Source of the DNA: Flavobacteriales bacterium
GTDB lineage: Bacteria; Bacteroidota; Bacteroidia; Flavobacteriales; Flavobacteriaceae
Direction: 5' to 3'
Assembly: GCA_027065715.1 (NCBI GenBank)
Contig: JAMONO010000086.1
Location: 1 to 34,850 of the forward strand
DNA: 34,850 nt
This document shows positions 7,520 through 15,708 of the stretch, piece by piece. The notes below the pieces were generated by a model, which saw nothing but the letters and a program-made list of their open reading frames with translations, was not told the origin of the DNA and did not search any database. The first letter of the stretch is position 1, and each line of letters begins with the position of its first letter. The translations under genes were made by a program, and so were the position numbers.

Positions 7520-9289
7520 ATGAGTAAAAAATTGATTCGTCCTTCACAAATAGCCGGTGCACTTAAGCTTGATGGTTTCGGAAAACTCGGTATCGCAACG
7601 GGGTGGTTATTGATGCACTTATTGGGTATGCAAAAAATCAATCGTATATATGACAAAATTAAACACTTGGAAGGGCTCGATTTTGTCAATGCCATTATAC
7701 AAAAACTCAATATAGATTTTGAAATACCCGAAGAAGATCTAAAACGTATTCCCGCAAACGGTGCTTTTTTGACCGTTTCCAATCACCCTTTGGGCGGATT
7801 AGACGGTATTTTATTGCTCAAAATTATTTTGGAACAACGTCCCGATTACAAAGTTTTGAGTTCATTCATTTTGAAAAATATCCCTCAACTACAAGATTTT
7901 TTAATAGAACTTAATCCGAGAGACGAAAAAATTTCGAGTTTAAAAAACGCTTTGACACATTTAAACGATGCACATGGCTTGGGGTTATTTCCGGCAGGGG
8001 AGGTTTCCACTTACAAAAATGGAAAATTGGTTGTAGATAAAACATGGAACGACAAAGCCCTAAAATTGATATACAACGCCAAAGTGCCGGTGGTTCCTAT
8101 ATATTTTCACGGGCGCAACAGTCGTTTGTTTTATTTATTGTCGCGATTGCACCCTGTTTTACGAACGGCAAAATTGCCTTCGGAAGCCATTTCGGATATG
8201 AAAAAAACCATTAAAGTCAGAATAGGCAAGCCCATAACACCCAAGATGCAAGAAGGTTTTGCCGACCAAAATCTATTGGGTGAATTTATCCGAAAAAAAA
8301 CCTATATCCTTGCCAAGACATTTGAACCCAAAGGTTTGAAAGAAATCATAAAAATAAAATCGTCGGGCAAAAACAAATCAAAACCCGTGATAGACCCCGT
8401 TCCGGTTGAAAAATTGAGACGAAATATTGAGACTTTGACCCGAAAAGGAGCCCTTTTGTTCGAAAAAAACGAATATGTAGGATTTTTGACCGATGCCAAA
8501 GACATGCCTGATTTAATGCGAGAAATAGGACGTTTGCGTGAAATTACATTTAGAGCCGTCGGAGAAGGAACCGGCAACGAAATTGATATGGACAAGTATG
8601 ACAAGTATTACAAACATCTAATTCTTTGGGATAAAAACAAACACCAAATAGTGGGCGCTTACCGAATGGGATTGGGACGAGAAATTTTTGAAAAATACGG
8701 TATCAAAGGCTTTTATCTCAGTGAGTTGTTTACTTTTGACCCCGAACTATACGATATGATGAGCAAAGCCATTGAAATGGGACGTGCTTTTATTGTAAAA
8801 GAATACCAACAAAAACCCTTTCCGTTGTTTTTGCTCTGGCGAGGAATTATTCACACTACTTTGCGCAATCCCGATCACGAATATTTGATAGGTCCGGTAA
8901 GTATCAGTAATAAATTTTCAAATTTTAGCAAATCGTTGATGATTGAGTTTATGAAATCGTATTTTTACGACCCATATACCGCCCAATATGTACGTCCCAA
9001 CAAAGCCTTTAAAGTGCGTTTAAAAGAAGAAGATAAAACCTTTATTTTTGATACGGCAAACAAAAATTTATCAAAATTTGACAAAATTATCGACGAACTC
9101 GAACCCGAAAACCTCAAAATACCGGTTTTGCTCAAAAAATATATCAAACAAAATGCCCGATTAATTGCTTTTAATGTCGATCCAAATTTTAACAATGCCA
9201 TTGACGGTTTAATGTATATCAAAATTTCCGATTTGCCCGAAGAAACCGTTAAACCTGTTTTGGAAGAATTTGAAAAACAATTCGAATAG
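7520..9289 (+). CDS. olsF: Bifunctional aminolipid acyltransferase, OlsF-like
   Basis: 589 residues from the ATG chosen here; an earlier in-frame ATG (7457) lies upstream of the -7 box. The N-terminal half is a PlsC-type O-acyltransferase: SNHPLGGLDG carries the catalytic H89 and D95, and FPAGEVS is at about 157-163. The C-terminal half (about 330-530) is a GNAT-like N-acyltransferase of the OlsB type, with VGAYRMGLG, FYLSELFTF and EMGRAFIVKEYQ. OlsF proteins with this fusion make ornithine lipid in one polypeptide, and in Bacteroidota related enzymes also make glycine lipids. The domain order supports such a role in the membrane, but the amino acid substrate cannot be read from sequence. Confidence 0.8.
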   Translation: MSKKLIRPSQIAGALKLDGFGKLGIATGWLLMHLLGMQKINRIYDKIKHLEGLDFVNAIIQKLNIDFEIPEEDLKRIPANGAFLTVSNHPLGGLDGILLLKIILEQRPDYKVLSSFILKNIPQLQDFLIELNPRDEKISSLKNALTHLNDAHGLGLFPAGEVSTYKNGKLVVDKTWNDKALKLIYNAKVPVVPIYFHGRNSRLFYLLSRLHPVLRTAKLPSEAISDMKKTIKVRIGKPITPKMQEGFADQNLLGEFIRKKTYILAKTFEPKGLKEIIKIKSSGKNKSKPVIDPVPVEKLRRNIETLTRKGALLFEKNEYVGFLTDAKDMPDLMREIGRLREITFRAVGEGTGNEIDMDKYDKYYKHLILWDKNKHQIVGAYRMGLGREIFEKYGIKGFYLSELFTFDPELYDMMSKAIEMGRAFIVKEYQQKPFPLFLLWRGIIHTTLRNPDHEYLIGPVSISNKFSNFSKSLMIEFMKSYFYDPYTAQYVRPNKAFKVRLKEEDKTFIFDTANKNLSKFDKIIDELEPENLKIPVLLKKYIKQNARLIAFNVDPNFNNAIDGLMYIKISDLPEETVKPVLEEFEKQFE

Positions 9290-9334
9290 GTTTTTTATAG
9301 CTTTTTATCCGACTACAATCTTGTGATTATTATG

Positions 9335-9342
9335 TATATTTG
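9335..9342 (+). promoter_or_regulatory. -7 promoter box TATATTTG
   Basis: TAnnTTTG match 17 bp before the RemB-like ATG. It is followed by a small inverted repeat CCAAATTCAATTTGG (9344-9358) that abuts the start codon. Confidence 0.55.
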
Positions 9343-9359
9343 TCCAAATTCAATTTGGT

Positions 9360-10991
9360 ATGACAAGATATGTTTTTTTTATTTTTTGGTTTGCTTTGTC
9401 GGGACAAAAACTTTTTTCGCAAGAAAAATTATGGCTGTCCAAGACCAATAGTCAAATAAAAATTCCCTTTACACATTTCGATTATAACGATTTTGAGTCG
9501 CAACTTTCGGACAGTGTGCATGCAGCTGTCAAACCATGGCACTATTTTGAATTGAACCGGCAACAATTATTAAGCAATTATTTGTCTTTGACAAAAACAA
9601 AAAAAACATGGTTGGGTCGCAAACTTTTTAATGAACATTTTTTTGCCATAACCGGTTCGGATTATTGGATTAGTATTGACCCCGTAGTAGATTTGCGTAT
9701 GGGTAAAGACAATTTGACTACCCAAGATTATGTTTTTCAAAATACGCGTGGTATTCGTGTTGAAGGTTCTTTGGGTAATAATTTTTCATTTAGTTCGACC
9801 ATAGCCGAAAATTGGGCGCGTTTTCCCGTATTTCTCGACCGCTATGCATGGGCTACCCGTCCACATGTTATCCCCGGTTACGGTTTAAACAAAAGTGAAG
9901 ACCCGAATTTTGTCGATTATCCTTATGCCGAGGGCTATATGGCATACAAACCAAGCAAGTTTTTCTTTTTTGAACTGGGACACGGTCATCATTTTATTGG
10001 AGACGGATACCGCTCTTTGTTCTTATCCGATAACGCCGGTGTATATCCGTATTTTAAAGTGGAAGCTACCTTTTGGAAAGTAAAATATACTACTTTTTGG
10101 ACGGCTTACCAAGATATGCGTCCCGAAGTAACGGTAAACGGTGTTTTTAAAAAGAAATTTTCAGCCGTGCACTATATCGACTGGAATGTTTTACCTAAGT
10201 TAAACATAGGTTTTTTTGAAACGGTGGTTTGGTATAACGAAAACCGGCGCGGTTTTGATGTCAATTTTCTCAATCCGCTTATTTTTTTCAAAACCGCCGA
10301 ATATGAAACCGGTTCGGGTGGTTCCAATACCATGCTGGGATTATCGGCTAAATACAACTTACCTTATCAAATCAGCCTGTACGGACAATTTGTTTTGGAC
10401 GAAATGACCGTCGATAAGTTTTTTAACCAAAAAACTTATTGGGCAAATAAGTTCGGTTACCAAGTCGGAATCAAGTATTTTGATGCTTTCGGACTGCCTC
10501 ATTTGTTCTTGCGTGCCGAATACAATACCGTTCGTCCTTATACTTATGCACACAATACCATAGCCAATTATGCACACAATTACCAAGCACTGGCACATCC
10601 GTGGGGCGCCAATTTTAAAGAAATCCTTTTTGAAACACAATATCGCAATAAACGTTGGTTTGCCCATACAACTTTGAGTTGGGGCAAAAAAGGTTTTGAT
10701 TTTGTCGGCGAAGACAAAGCTTATGGCGGCGATATTTATCACTATATTCGTCCCGAAGACAAACACAATCAGGTATATACCTTGCAAGGCAATGTGGGAC
10801 AAATATTTATGAACCAAACCGAAGCCGGATACATACTTAATTCGGCTTCAAAACTCAAAATTTTCGGAGGTTTTATCTATCGAAAAACTAGTATTGAAAA
10901 AGAAATACAGACAGTTAAAAACGAAACGAACAAATATGTATATTTCGGTCTCAAATCACATTTATGGAATGATCATTTTGATGTTTTTTAA
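9360..10991 (+). CDS. remB: RemB-like / Wzi-family outer-membrane protein
   Basis: 543 residues with a signal peptide (about 1-20, ending KLFSQ). A large beta-barrel region rich in Y, F and W follows. Segments such as HYFELNRQQLLSNYLSL and ELGHGHHFIGDGYRSLF, and the PYFKVEATFWKVKYTTFW strand pair, resemble proteins annotated as gliding motility RemB. RemB is related to the Wzi capsule-assembly barrel fold. It would sit in the outer membrane and take part in surface polysaccharide handling or gliding adhesion. It ends 33 bp before nadE on the same strand, and no separate promoter is obvious for nadE. The gliding role is by family only. Confidence 0.68.
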   Translation: MTRYVFFIFWFALSGQKLFSQEKLWLSKTNSQIKIPFTHFDYNDFESQLSDSVHAAVKPWHYFELNRQQLLSNYLSLTKTKKTWLGRKLFNEHFFAITGSDYWISIDPVVDLRMGKDNLTTQDYVFQNTRGIRVEGSLGNNFSFSSTIAENWARFPVFLDRYAWATRPHVIPGYGLNKSEDPNFVDYPYAEGYMAYKPSKFFFFELGHGHHFIGDGYRSLFLSDNAGVYPYFKVEATFWKVKYTTFWTAYQDMRPEVTVNGVFKKKFSAVHYIDWNVLPKLNIGFFETVVWYNENRRGFDVNFLNPLIFFKTAEYETGSGGSNTMLGLSAKYNLPYQISLYGQFVLDEMTVDKFFNQKTYWANKFGYQVGIKYFDAFGLPHLFLRAEYNTVRPYTYAHNTIANYAHNYQALAHPWGANFKEILFETQYRNKRWFAHTTLSWGKKGFDFVGEDKAYGGDIYHYIRPEDKHNQVYTLQGNVGQIFMNQTEAGYILNSASKLKIFGGFIYRKTSIEKEIQTVKNETNKYVYFGLKSHLWNDHFDVF

Positions 10992-11024
10992 ACAATAATA
11001 AATCTTTAAATTCAAAATTTAATA

Positions 11025-12662
11025 ATGAAAATAGCCCTGGCTCAAATTAACGTAATTATAGGCGATTTTGCATACAATACCCGCAAAATGTTGTCGTATA
11101 TTGACAAAGCCCGAAAACAACAAGCCGATATAATTGTTTTTCCCGAACTGGCAACAACCGGTTATCCGCCTCGCGATTTTTTGGAATTTTCGGATTTTGT
11201 CGAAAAAGCCGAAAACAGTATCGAACAACTCAAAAAAGCTTCTCAAGATATTGCAATTGTTGTTGGCAGCCCGACGTTTAATCCGGTGATCGAAGGCAAA
11301 GATTTGTATAATTCGGTAGTATTTTTATATCGAGGTGAAGAAATTTACCGTCAACACAAAACCTTATTGCCAACCTATGACATCTTTGACGAGGCACGTT
11401 ATTTTGAAGCGGCAAGTCGGTGGAATATTGTTGAATTTAAAGGCAAAAAAATAGCTTTGAACGTATGTGAAGATTTATGGAATTTGGGCAACGAAAATCC
11501 GCTTTACACCATTAATCCCATGGATAAGCTCATGCCTTATCAACCCGATTTTATCATTAATGTATCAGCCAGTCCTTTTGATTATACTCATGCGCGTGAA
11601 CGAATTCGAGTTTTAAAACAAAATGTTAAGCAATATCAAATACCACTTATCTACGTCAATCATGTAGGAGCACAAACCGATATAATTTTTGACGGAGGCT
11701 CATTGGCTCTCGGTGCCAATCAAAAAGTTTATAAAGAACTTCCGTATTTTGAAGAAACATTGGAGGTGATTGATATAAACGAGTTGCAAAATCCGCTCCG
11801 TGAACAGCAACAACCCAAAGAAAAAATTGCCTTAATACACGATGCTTTGGTGCTGGGCATAAAAGATTATTTTGGAAAAATAGGCTTTCAAACTGCGGTT
11901 ATCGGTTTGTCGGGCGGTTTGGATTCGGCGGTAACAACGGTACTGGCTGCCAAAGCTTTGGGAAAAGACAAAGTACGCGTTTTGTTGATGCCTTCACAAT
12001 TTTCGTCTGAACATTCTGTAAAAGATGCCGTAGATTTGGCAAACAATCTTGGTATTCGTTACGATATGGTGCCTATTCAACATATTTTTGAAACTTATCT
12101 CGATCAACTCAATCCGTTGTTTGAGGGAAAAAAATTTGATGTTACCGAAGAAAACATACAAGCTCGCATACGGGGTAATTTGTTGATGGCAATTTCTAAC
12201 AAGTTCGGAAATATCTTGCTCAACACCAGTAACAAAAGTGAGATGTCCGTAGGTTACGGAACTTTATACGGCGATTTAGCCGGTGGAATTTCGGTTATTG
12301 CCGATGTTTATAAAACCGAAGTTTACGATTTGGCAAGATATATCAATCGCAAGCACGAAATAATACCTGTTCATACCATTCAAAAACCACCTTCCGCCGA
12401 ATTACGTCCCAATCAAAAAGACAGCGACAGTTTACCCGATTACGATATCTTGGATACCATTTTAAAACTTTATATAGAAGGACGCCAAAGCCCGCAAGAA
12501 ATTATGGCATCGGGGTATGACAAAACACTGGTAAATCGTATTTTGAAATTGGTCAATCGCAATGAATTTAAACGCTATCAAACAGCTCCCGTTTTACGGG
12601 TCAGTCCAAAAGCTTTCGGTATGGGACGACGTATGCCTATTGTGGCAAAATATTTGGAGTAA
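11025..12662 (+). CDS. nadE: Glutamine-dependent NAD+ synthetase
   Basis: 545 residues, the normal length for the two-domain type. It makes NAD+ from deamido-NAD+, ATP and glutamine. The N-terminal nitrilase-like glutaminase domain shows its E-K-C triad: E41 in FPELATTGYPPRD, K112 in HKTLLPTYDIF and C148 in NVCEDLW. The synthetase domain has the ATP-binding SGGLDS loop at 296-301, then NTSNKSEMSVGYGTLYGDLAG. It follows the RemB-like gene by 33 bp. An accessory restriction islet begins after its stop, so nadE marks the left edge of that insertion. Confidence 0.97.
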   Translation: MKIALAQINVIIGDFAYNTRKMLSYIDKARKQQADIIVFPELATTGYPPRDFLEFSDFVEKAENSIEQLKKASQDIAIVVGSPTFNPVIEGKDLYNSVVFLYRGEEIYRQHKTLLPTYDIFDEARYFEAASRWNIVEFKGKKIALNVCEDLWNLGNENPLYTINPMDKLMPYQPDFIINVSASPFDYTHARERIRVLKQNVKQYQIPLIYVNHVGAQTDIIFDGGSLALGANQKVYKELPYFEETLEVIDINELQNPLREQQQPKEKIALIHDALVLGIKDYFGKIGFQTAVIGLSGGLDSAVTTVLAAKALGKDKVRVLLMPSQFSSEHSVKDAVDLANNLGIRYDMVPIQHIFETYLDQLNPLFEGKKFDVTEENIQARIRGNLLMAISNKFGNILLNTSNKSEMSVGYGTLYGDLAGGISVIADVYKTEVYDLARYINRKHEIIPVHTIQKPPSAELRPNQKDSDSLPDYDILDTILKLYIEGRQSPQEIMASGYDKTLVNRILKLVNRNEFKRYQTAPVLRVSPKAFGMGRRMPIVAKYLE

Positions 12663-12805
12663 TATCAAATAGATTTATAAAATAAGCCGAAATATTTCGA
12701 TTCCCAAATTTCCTGACCAAATATTGGGCAAATTTGTCGTTTTTACATAATATGACTTCAAATTAACAATGTTAAATAAGAATGTTTTTTAGACATTAAG
12801 AAAAA

Positions 12806-12837
12806 TTTGTTACCTCAAAAATATTTTGATAATTTTG
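12806..12837 (+). promoter_or_regulatory. Promoter of restriction islet
   Basis: TTTG (12806-12809), a 20-bp spacer and TAATTTTG (12830-12837) fit the Bacteroidota consensus, 34 bp before the XRE regulator ATG. A near-palindrome TTAACAATGTTAA lies just upstream (about 12763-12775) and could be an operator for the regulator. Confidence 0.6.
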
Positions 12838-12871
12838 TCAAGAAATAAAATTCAAGAATAAATTATCAAAT

Positions 12872-13201
12872 ATGAAACAACCAATAGGATTATTTATCAA
12901 GCAATTAAGAAAAGAAAAAGGACTTACCCTTACTCAATTAGGAGCCATTTTAGGGATAGACAGCGGATTATTAAGTAAAATTGAAAACGGAAAACGAAAG
13001 TTAGACGAAAAAGTTTTACCCAAACTCGCAGAAGAATTTAATCTTGATTTTGAAGAGTTGAAAAATGAATATTTAAGCGAAATTATCGCCCAAAAAATTT
13101 ATTCTGATAACTATTCTACAAAAGTTTTACAACTTGCAGAAGAAAAAGTAAAGTATTTCAAGCAAAAAAATGTTAAACAAATTTCTTTAAATCCAAATTA
13201 A
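12872..13201 (+). CDS. XRE-family HTH regulator of restriction cassette
   Basis: 109 residues. An XRE/Cro helix-turn-helix fills about 8-65 (LRKEKGLTLTQLGAILGIDS, LLSKIENGKRKLDE). A lysine-rich helical tail follows. Small regulators of this type at the head of type II restriction-modification cassettes often act as controller proteins that time nuclease expression. Here it precedes the methyltransferase and nuclease on the same strand, which supports that role by context. At 109 residues it is somewhat longer than classic C proteins (about 80), so it may be a relative and not a canonical one. Confidence 0.8.
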   Translation: MKQPIGLFIKQLRKEKGLTLTQLGAILGIDSGLLSKIENGKRKLDEKVLPKLAEEFNLDFEELKNEYLSEIIAQKIYSDNYSTKVLQLAEEKVKYFKQKNVKQISLNPN

Positions 13202-13214
13202 GTATTAGATTGTC

Positions 13215-13355
13215 GTAATGAAAGTCTGTTGTACAATAAAATCAGCAAGTTTAATATTGATGCATAGCCTTAGCTATGGTGAAATATTAAACTTGAACGA
13301 AGTGTCTGAGTTTGAAGTAGAACAGGCTTGTAATAGATTATCTGATACTTATTTT
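13215..13355. repeat. Long imperfect hairpin element
   Basis: A perfect 12-bp inverted repeat (13247-13258 AAGTTTAATATT, 13283-13294 AATATTAAACTT) encloses a second 6-bp stem CATAGC/GCTATG with a CTTA loop (13263-13278), separated by 4x4 mismatched bases. Outside the 12-bp arms about 30 further bases per side still match at roughly two thirds of positions, allowing an extra 8 bases on the right. Together this makes a cruciform-capable or MITE-like element filling the gap between regulator and methyltransferase. The small frame at 13218-13370 lies inside it and is probably incidental. Confidence 0.75.
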
Positions 13356-13381
13356 GGATTAAACCTTTAAACATCAAATCA

Positions 13382-14767
13382 ATGCTGACAAAAGAATACA
13401 TAAGTGAATTAAAAACAAATGGAAACGGAGATTTAAAAGCACTCATCAATAAAAAAAATGATGATAAAAGCGTTTTATTTGTGCTGGAAAACCTCGGTTA
13501 TTTACCCAAAGATTTCGATGATAGTTGGGTAGTAGATTTACTAAAAAGCAAACATAAAAAAATAAGATTAAACGCCGTTAAAACATTAGGAAAAGTTAAA
13601 AACGAACAGCATATTTCCAAATTATTGGACATAGCAAAAAACGATGAAGTTACTGAAATTCGTAGAGAAGCAGTATCTTCAATCGGCAGAATGCGAAGCA
13701 AAAAAGCCATTCCTGCACTTATTGAATTATTAAATGATTACGACCCGAAAGTGGTTACCCAAGCCATTAGAGCCCTACTCGTTTTCAAAGGAAATGAAGA
13801 AATTGATAATGCTTTAAAAAAATTAATCGACCACGAAAACGAAATGATACAAATGGTTATCAATAAAGAATATTTTGCTAAAAAATATATCAGCAAAGAC
13901 AAACTAAAACATCCTCAATCTTATGATTATTTAAAAAACAAAGTAGTATTAGGTGATGTTCGGGACATATTAAAACTTATTCCCGATGAAAGTTTTCATC
14001 TTACATTCACCTCACCACCTTATTATAATGCCCGTGATTATTCAATTTATCCAAGTTACAAGGCTTATTTGAAATTTTTAGAAGAAGTTTTTCAACTTAC
14101 CTATGACAAAACCAAGGAAGGTAGATTTTTAATCGTCAATACATCGCCTGTAATTGTGCCGAGAATTAGTCGCCAATACGCATCAAAGCGCTACCCTATT
14201 CCTTTCGACATTCATCATTTTTTGGTAGAAATGGGTTGGGAATTTATCGATGACATAATATGGGTAAAACCCGAAGCAAGTGTTAAAAATCGTAATGCAG
14301 GATTTTTACAACATCGAAAACCGCTTGCTTACAAGCCAAACGCAAGAACCGAATATTTAATGGTTTACAGAAAACAAACCGATAAACTAATCGACTGGAA
14401 TATAAGGCAATACGATTGGCAAACCGTTAAAGAAAGTAAGGTCAAAGACGGCTACGAAACATCAAATGTTTGGAACATTGACCCAAAATACGATAAAATT
14501 CATTCGGCGGTTTTTCCTGTTGAATTATGCAAAAGAGTAATAGAATATTATTCATTTAAAAACGATTTGGTTTTTGATCCTTTTGGCGGTAGCGGCACAC
14601 TCGGTCGAACAGCCTTAATGTTGGGCAGACATTTCTTCTTGACCGAAAAAGAACCGAAATATTTTGAATATATGAAATCGTTTCTAAAACAAAAACCGGA
14701 CAAAATATTCAAAACCAAACCGACTGAATTTTTAACTCTTGATGAATTTAAGAAAACGATAAAATGA
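13382..14767 (+). CDS. HEAT-repeat DNA methyltransferase (beta-class, TSPPY type)
   Basis: 461 residues. The C-terminal two thirds is an amino-methyltransferase with motif IV TSPPYYNARDY at 210-220 and the SAM-binding FDPFGGSGT at 398-406. Motif IV before motif I gives the beta-class order, and TSPPY is common among N4-cytosine enzymes. The N-terminal part (about 45-165) contains alpha-helical HEAT-like repeats (KIRLNAVKTLGKVKN, EIRREAVSSIGRMRSKKAI, KVVTQAIRALLVFKG), an unusual fusion for a type II methyltransferase. Its stop overlaps the nuclease start as ATGA, so the two are translationally coupled. AGA arginine codons and an A-rich composition differ from the flanking genes and suggest transfer. 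Confidence 0.88.
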   Translation: MLTKEYISELKTNGNGDLKALINKKNDDKSVLFVLENLGYLPKDFDDSWVVDLLKSKHKKIRLNAVKTLGKVKNEQHISKLLDIAKNDEVTEIRREAVSSIGRMRSKKAIPALIELLNDYDPKVVTQAIRALLVFKGNEEIDNALKKLIDHENEMIQMVINKEYFAKKYISKDKLKHPQSYDYLKNKVVLGDVRDILKLIPDESFHLTFTSPPYYNARDYSIYPSYKAYLKFLEEVFQLTYDKTKEGRFLIVNTSPVIVPRISRQYASKRYPIPFDIHHFLVEMGWEFIDDIIWVKPEASVKNRNAGFLQHRKPLAYKPNARTEYLMVYRKQTDKLIDWNIRQYDWQTVKESKVKDGYETSNVWNIDPKYDKIHSAVFPVELCKRVIEYYSFKNDLVFDPFGGSGTLGRTALMLGRHFFLTEKEPKYFEYMKSFLKQKPDKIFKTKPTEFLTLDEFKKTIK

Positions 14768-15678
14768 CATTAACACAGCAAGTAACAAAAAACATCATCA
14801 AAAAATTATTAAAAGGTGATGATTACAGAATTGAAATTGTAACTTTAATCAATGCCGAATTTTTACAGTTTGCCATTGATTTTTTCAAGAGCGTGGCGGA
14901 AGCAAAATTGAACAACCGAAACATTGACGTAGATTGGTATAAAAAAGAAATGTTGGATTTGGATTTATCCCCCGATGAAATTGCAATAAATTCAGGCTTA
15001 AACAAAAAGACAATTACCAATATGTATAATTCGGGAAAAAGAGAAATTGTAATTGAAGCCGCTTACGAACATTATGATACCTTGTATAATGCTATTGATG
15101 AACTGACCAAAATTGAAGATTTAAACCTGACTTTGCAAATTAAGTTTAACAAAGTTAGTGTAGAATTGAATATTAACGAGAGCTTAATTGTTATCAATAC
15201 GCTTGCCGTAAAAAGAGCGGCGCTACGTGGCGGATTATGGAGTACTGCGGGCAAACAAACCGAAGGACCTCTAATGATCACCTTATGTAAACTATATGAT
15301 GTTCCCGATGAATATTATTCCATAAAACCAAGAGCCAAAAAAGTAAAAAAAGGTGATGTAAATCGCGAAGTGGATTTTTACTTAAAAACCGGAGATAAAG
15401 AATACAAATGTGAAGTAAAACTAATGGGAAAAGGAAACCCTGAAAGTGCAGACGCTGTGATTGCCAGAGATAGTGCTGTTTTTGTAGCCGATAAATTATC
15501 AGACCAAAACAAAGCACAATTAGACCAAAGAAAAGTTGAATGGGTAGAATTAAGAAGTAAAAAAGGATTTAGAAAATTCAAAGAGATATTAGATAAATTC
15601 GGTATTCCTAACAAAGAATTTGATGAAAAGAAATTAGATGAAAAGATTGATAAAATACTAAATGAATTGTTTAAATGA
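14764..15678 (+). CDS. CfrBI-like type II restriction endonuclease
   Basis: 304 residues. The opening segment (GDDYRIEIVTLINAEFLQFA) and overall layout resemble CfrBI-family restriction enzymes, whose partner methylases are TSPPY-type as here. A PD-(D/E)xK-like core is visible: EVD at 202-204 and EVK at 217-219 (CEVKLMGKGN), separated by a short hairpin. Residues about 68-90 (LSPDEIAINSGLNKKTITNM) look like a helix-turn-helix that may help with site reading. The start overlaps the methylase stop by ATGA. The family assignment is from memory of its motifs; the recognition sequence cannot be predicted. Confidence 0.7.
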   Translation: MTLTQQVTKNIIKKLLKGDDYRIEIVTLINAEFLQFAIDFFKSVAEAKLNNRNIDVDWYKKEMLDLDLSPDEIAINSGLNKKTITNMYNSGKREIVIEAAYEHYDTLYNAIDELTKIEDLNLTLQIKFNKVSVELNINESLIVINTLAVKRAALRGGLWSTAGKQTEGPLMITLCKLYDVPDEYYSIKPRAKKVKKGDVNREVDFYLKTGDKEYKCEVKLMGKGNPESADAVIARDSAVFVADKLSDQNKAQLDQRKVEWVELRSKKGFRKFKEILDKFGIPNKEFDEKKLDEKIDKILNELFK

Positions 15679-15700
15679 CGGTGTTAAATAATTTATCTGA

Positions 15701-15708
15701 TATATTTG
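15701..15708 (+). promoter_or_regulatory. -7 promoter box TATATTTG at pbpC
   Basis: TAnnTTTG match that overlaps the first possible start codon (TTG 15706). If used, translation of pbpC should begin downstream, for example at GTG 15727. Confidence 0.5.

Noticed and set aside
9317-9334. 18-bp identity with 33673-33690 (AATCTTGTGATTATTATG)
   Set aside because: AT-rich, no extended similarity on either side and no shared function; chance match is plausible.
10359-10817. 152-codon antisense ORF inside the RemB-like gene
   Set aside because: Shadow of a strongly coding sense strand; no promoter, family or start context.
12688-12699. Perfect palindrome CGAAATATTTCG after nadE
   Set aside because: Short, no T-run and no repeat elsewhere that I could find, so neither terminator nor operator is supported.
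13218-13370. 50-codon ORF between regulator and methylase
   Set aside because: It coincides with the long hairpin; its sequence is largely dictated by the inverted repeat and resembles no protein.
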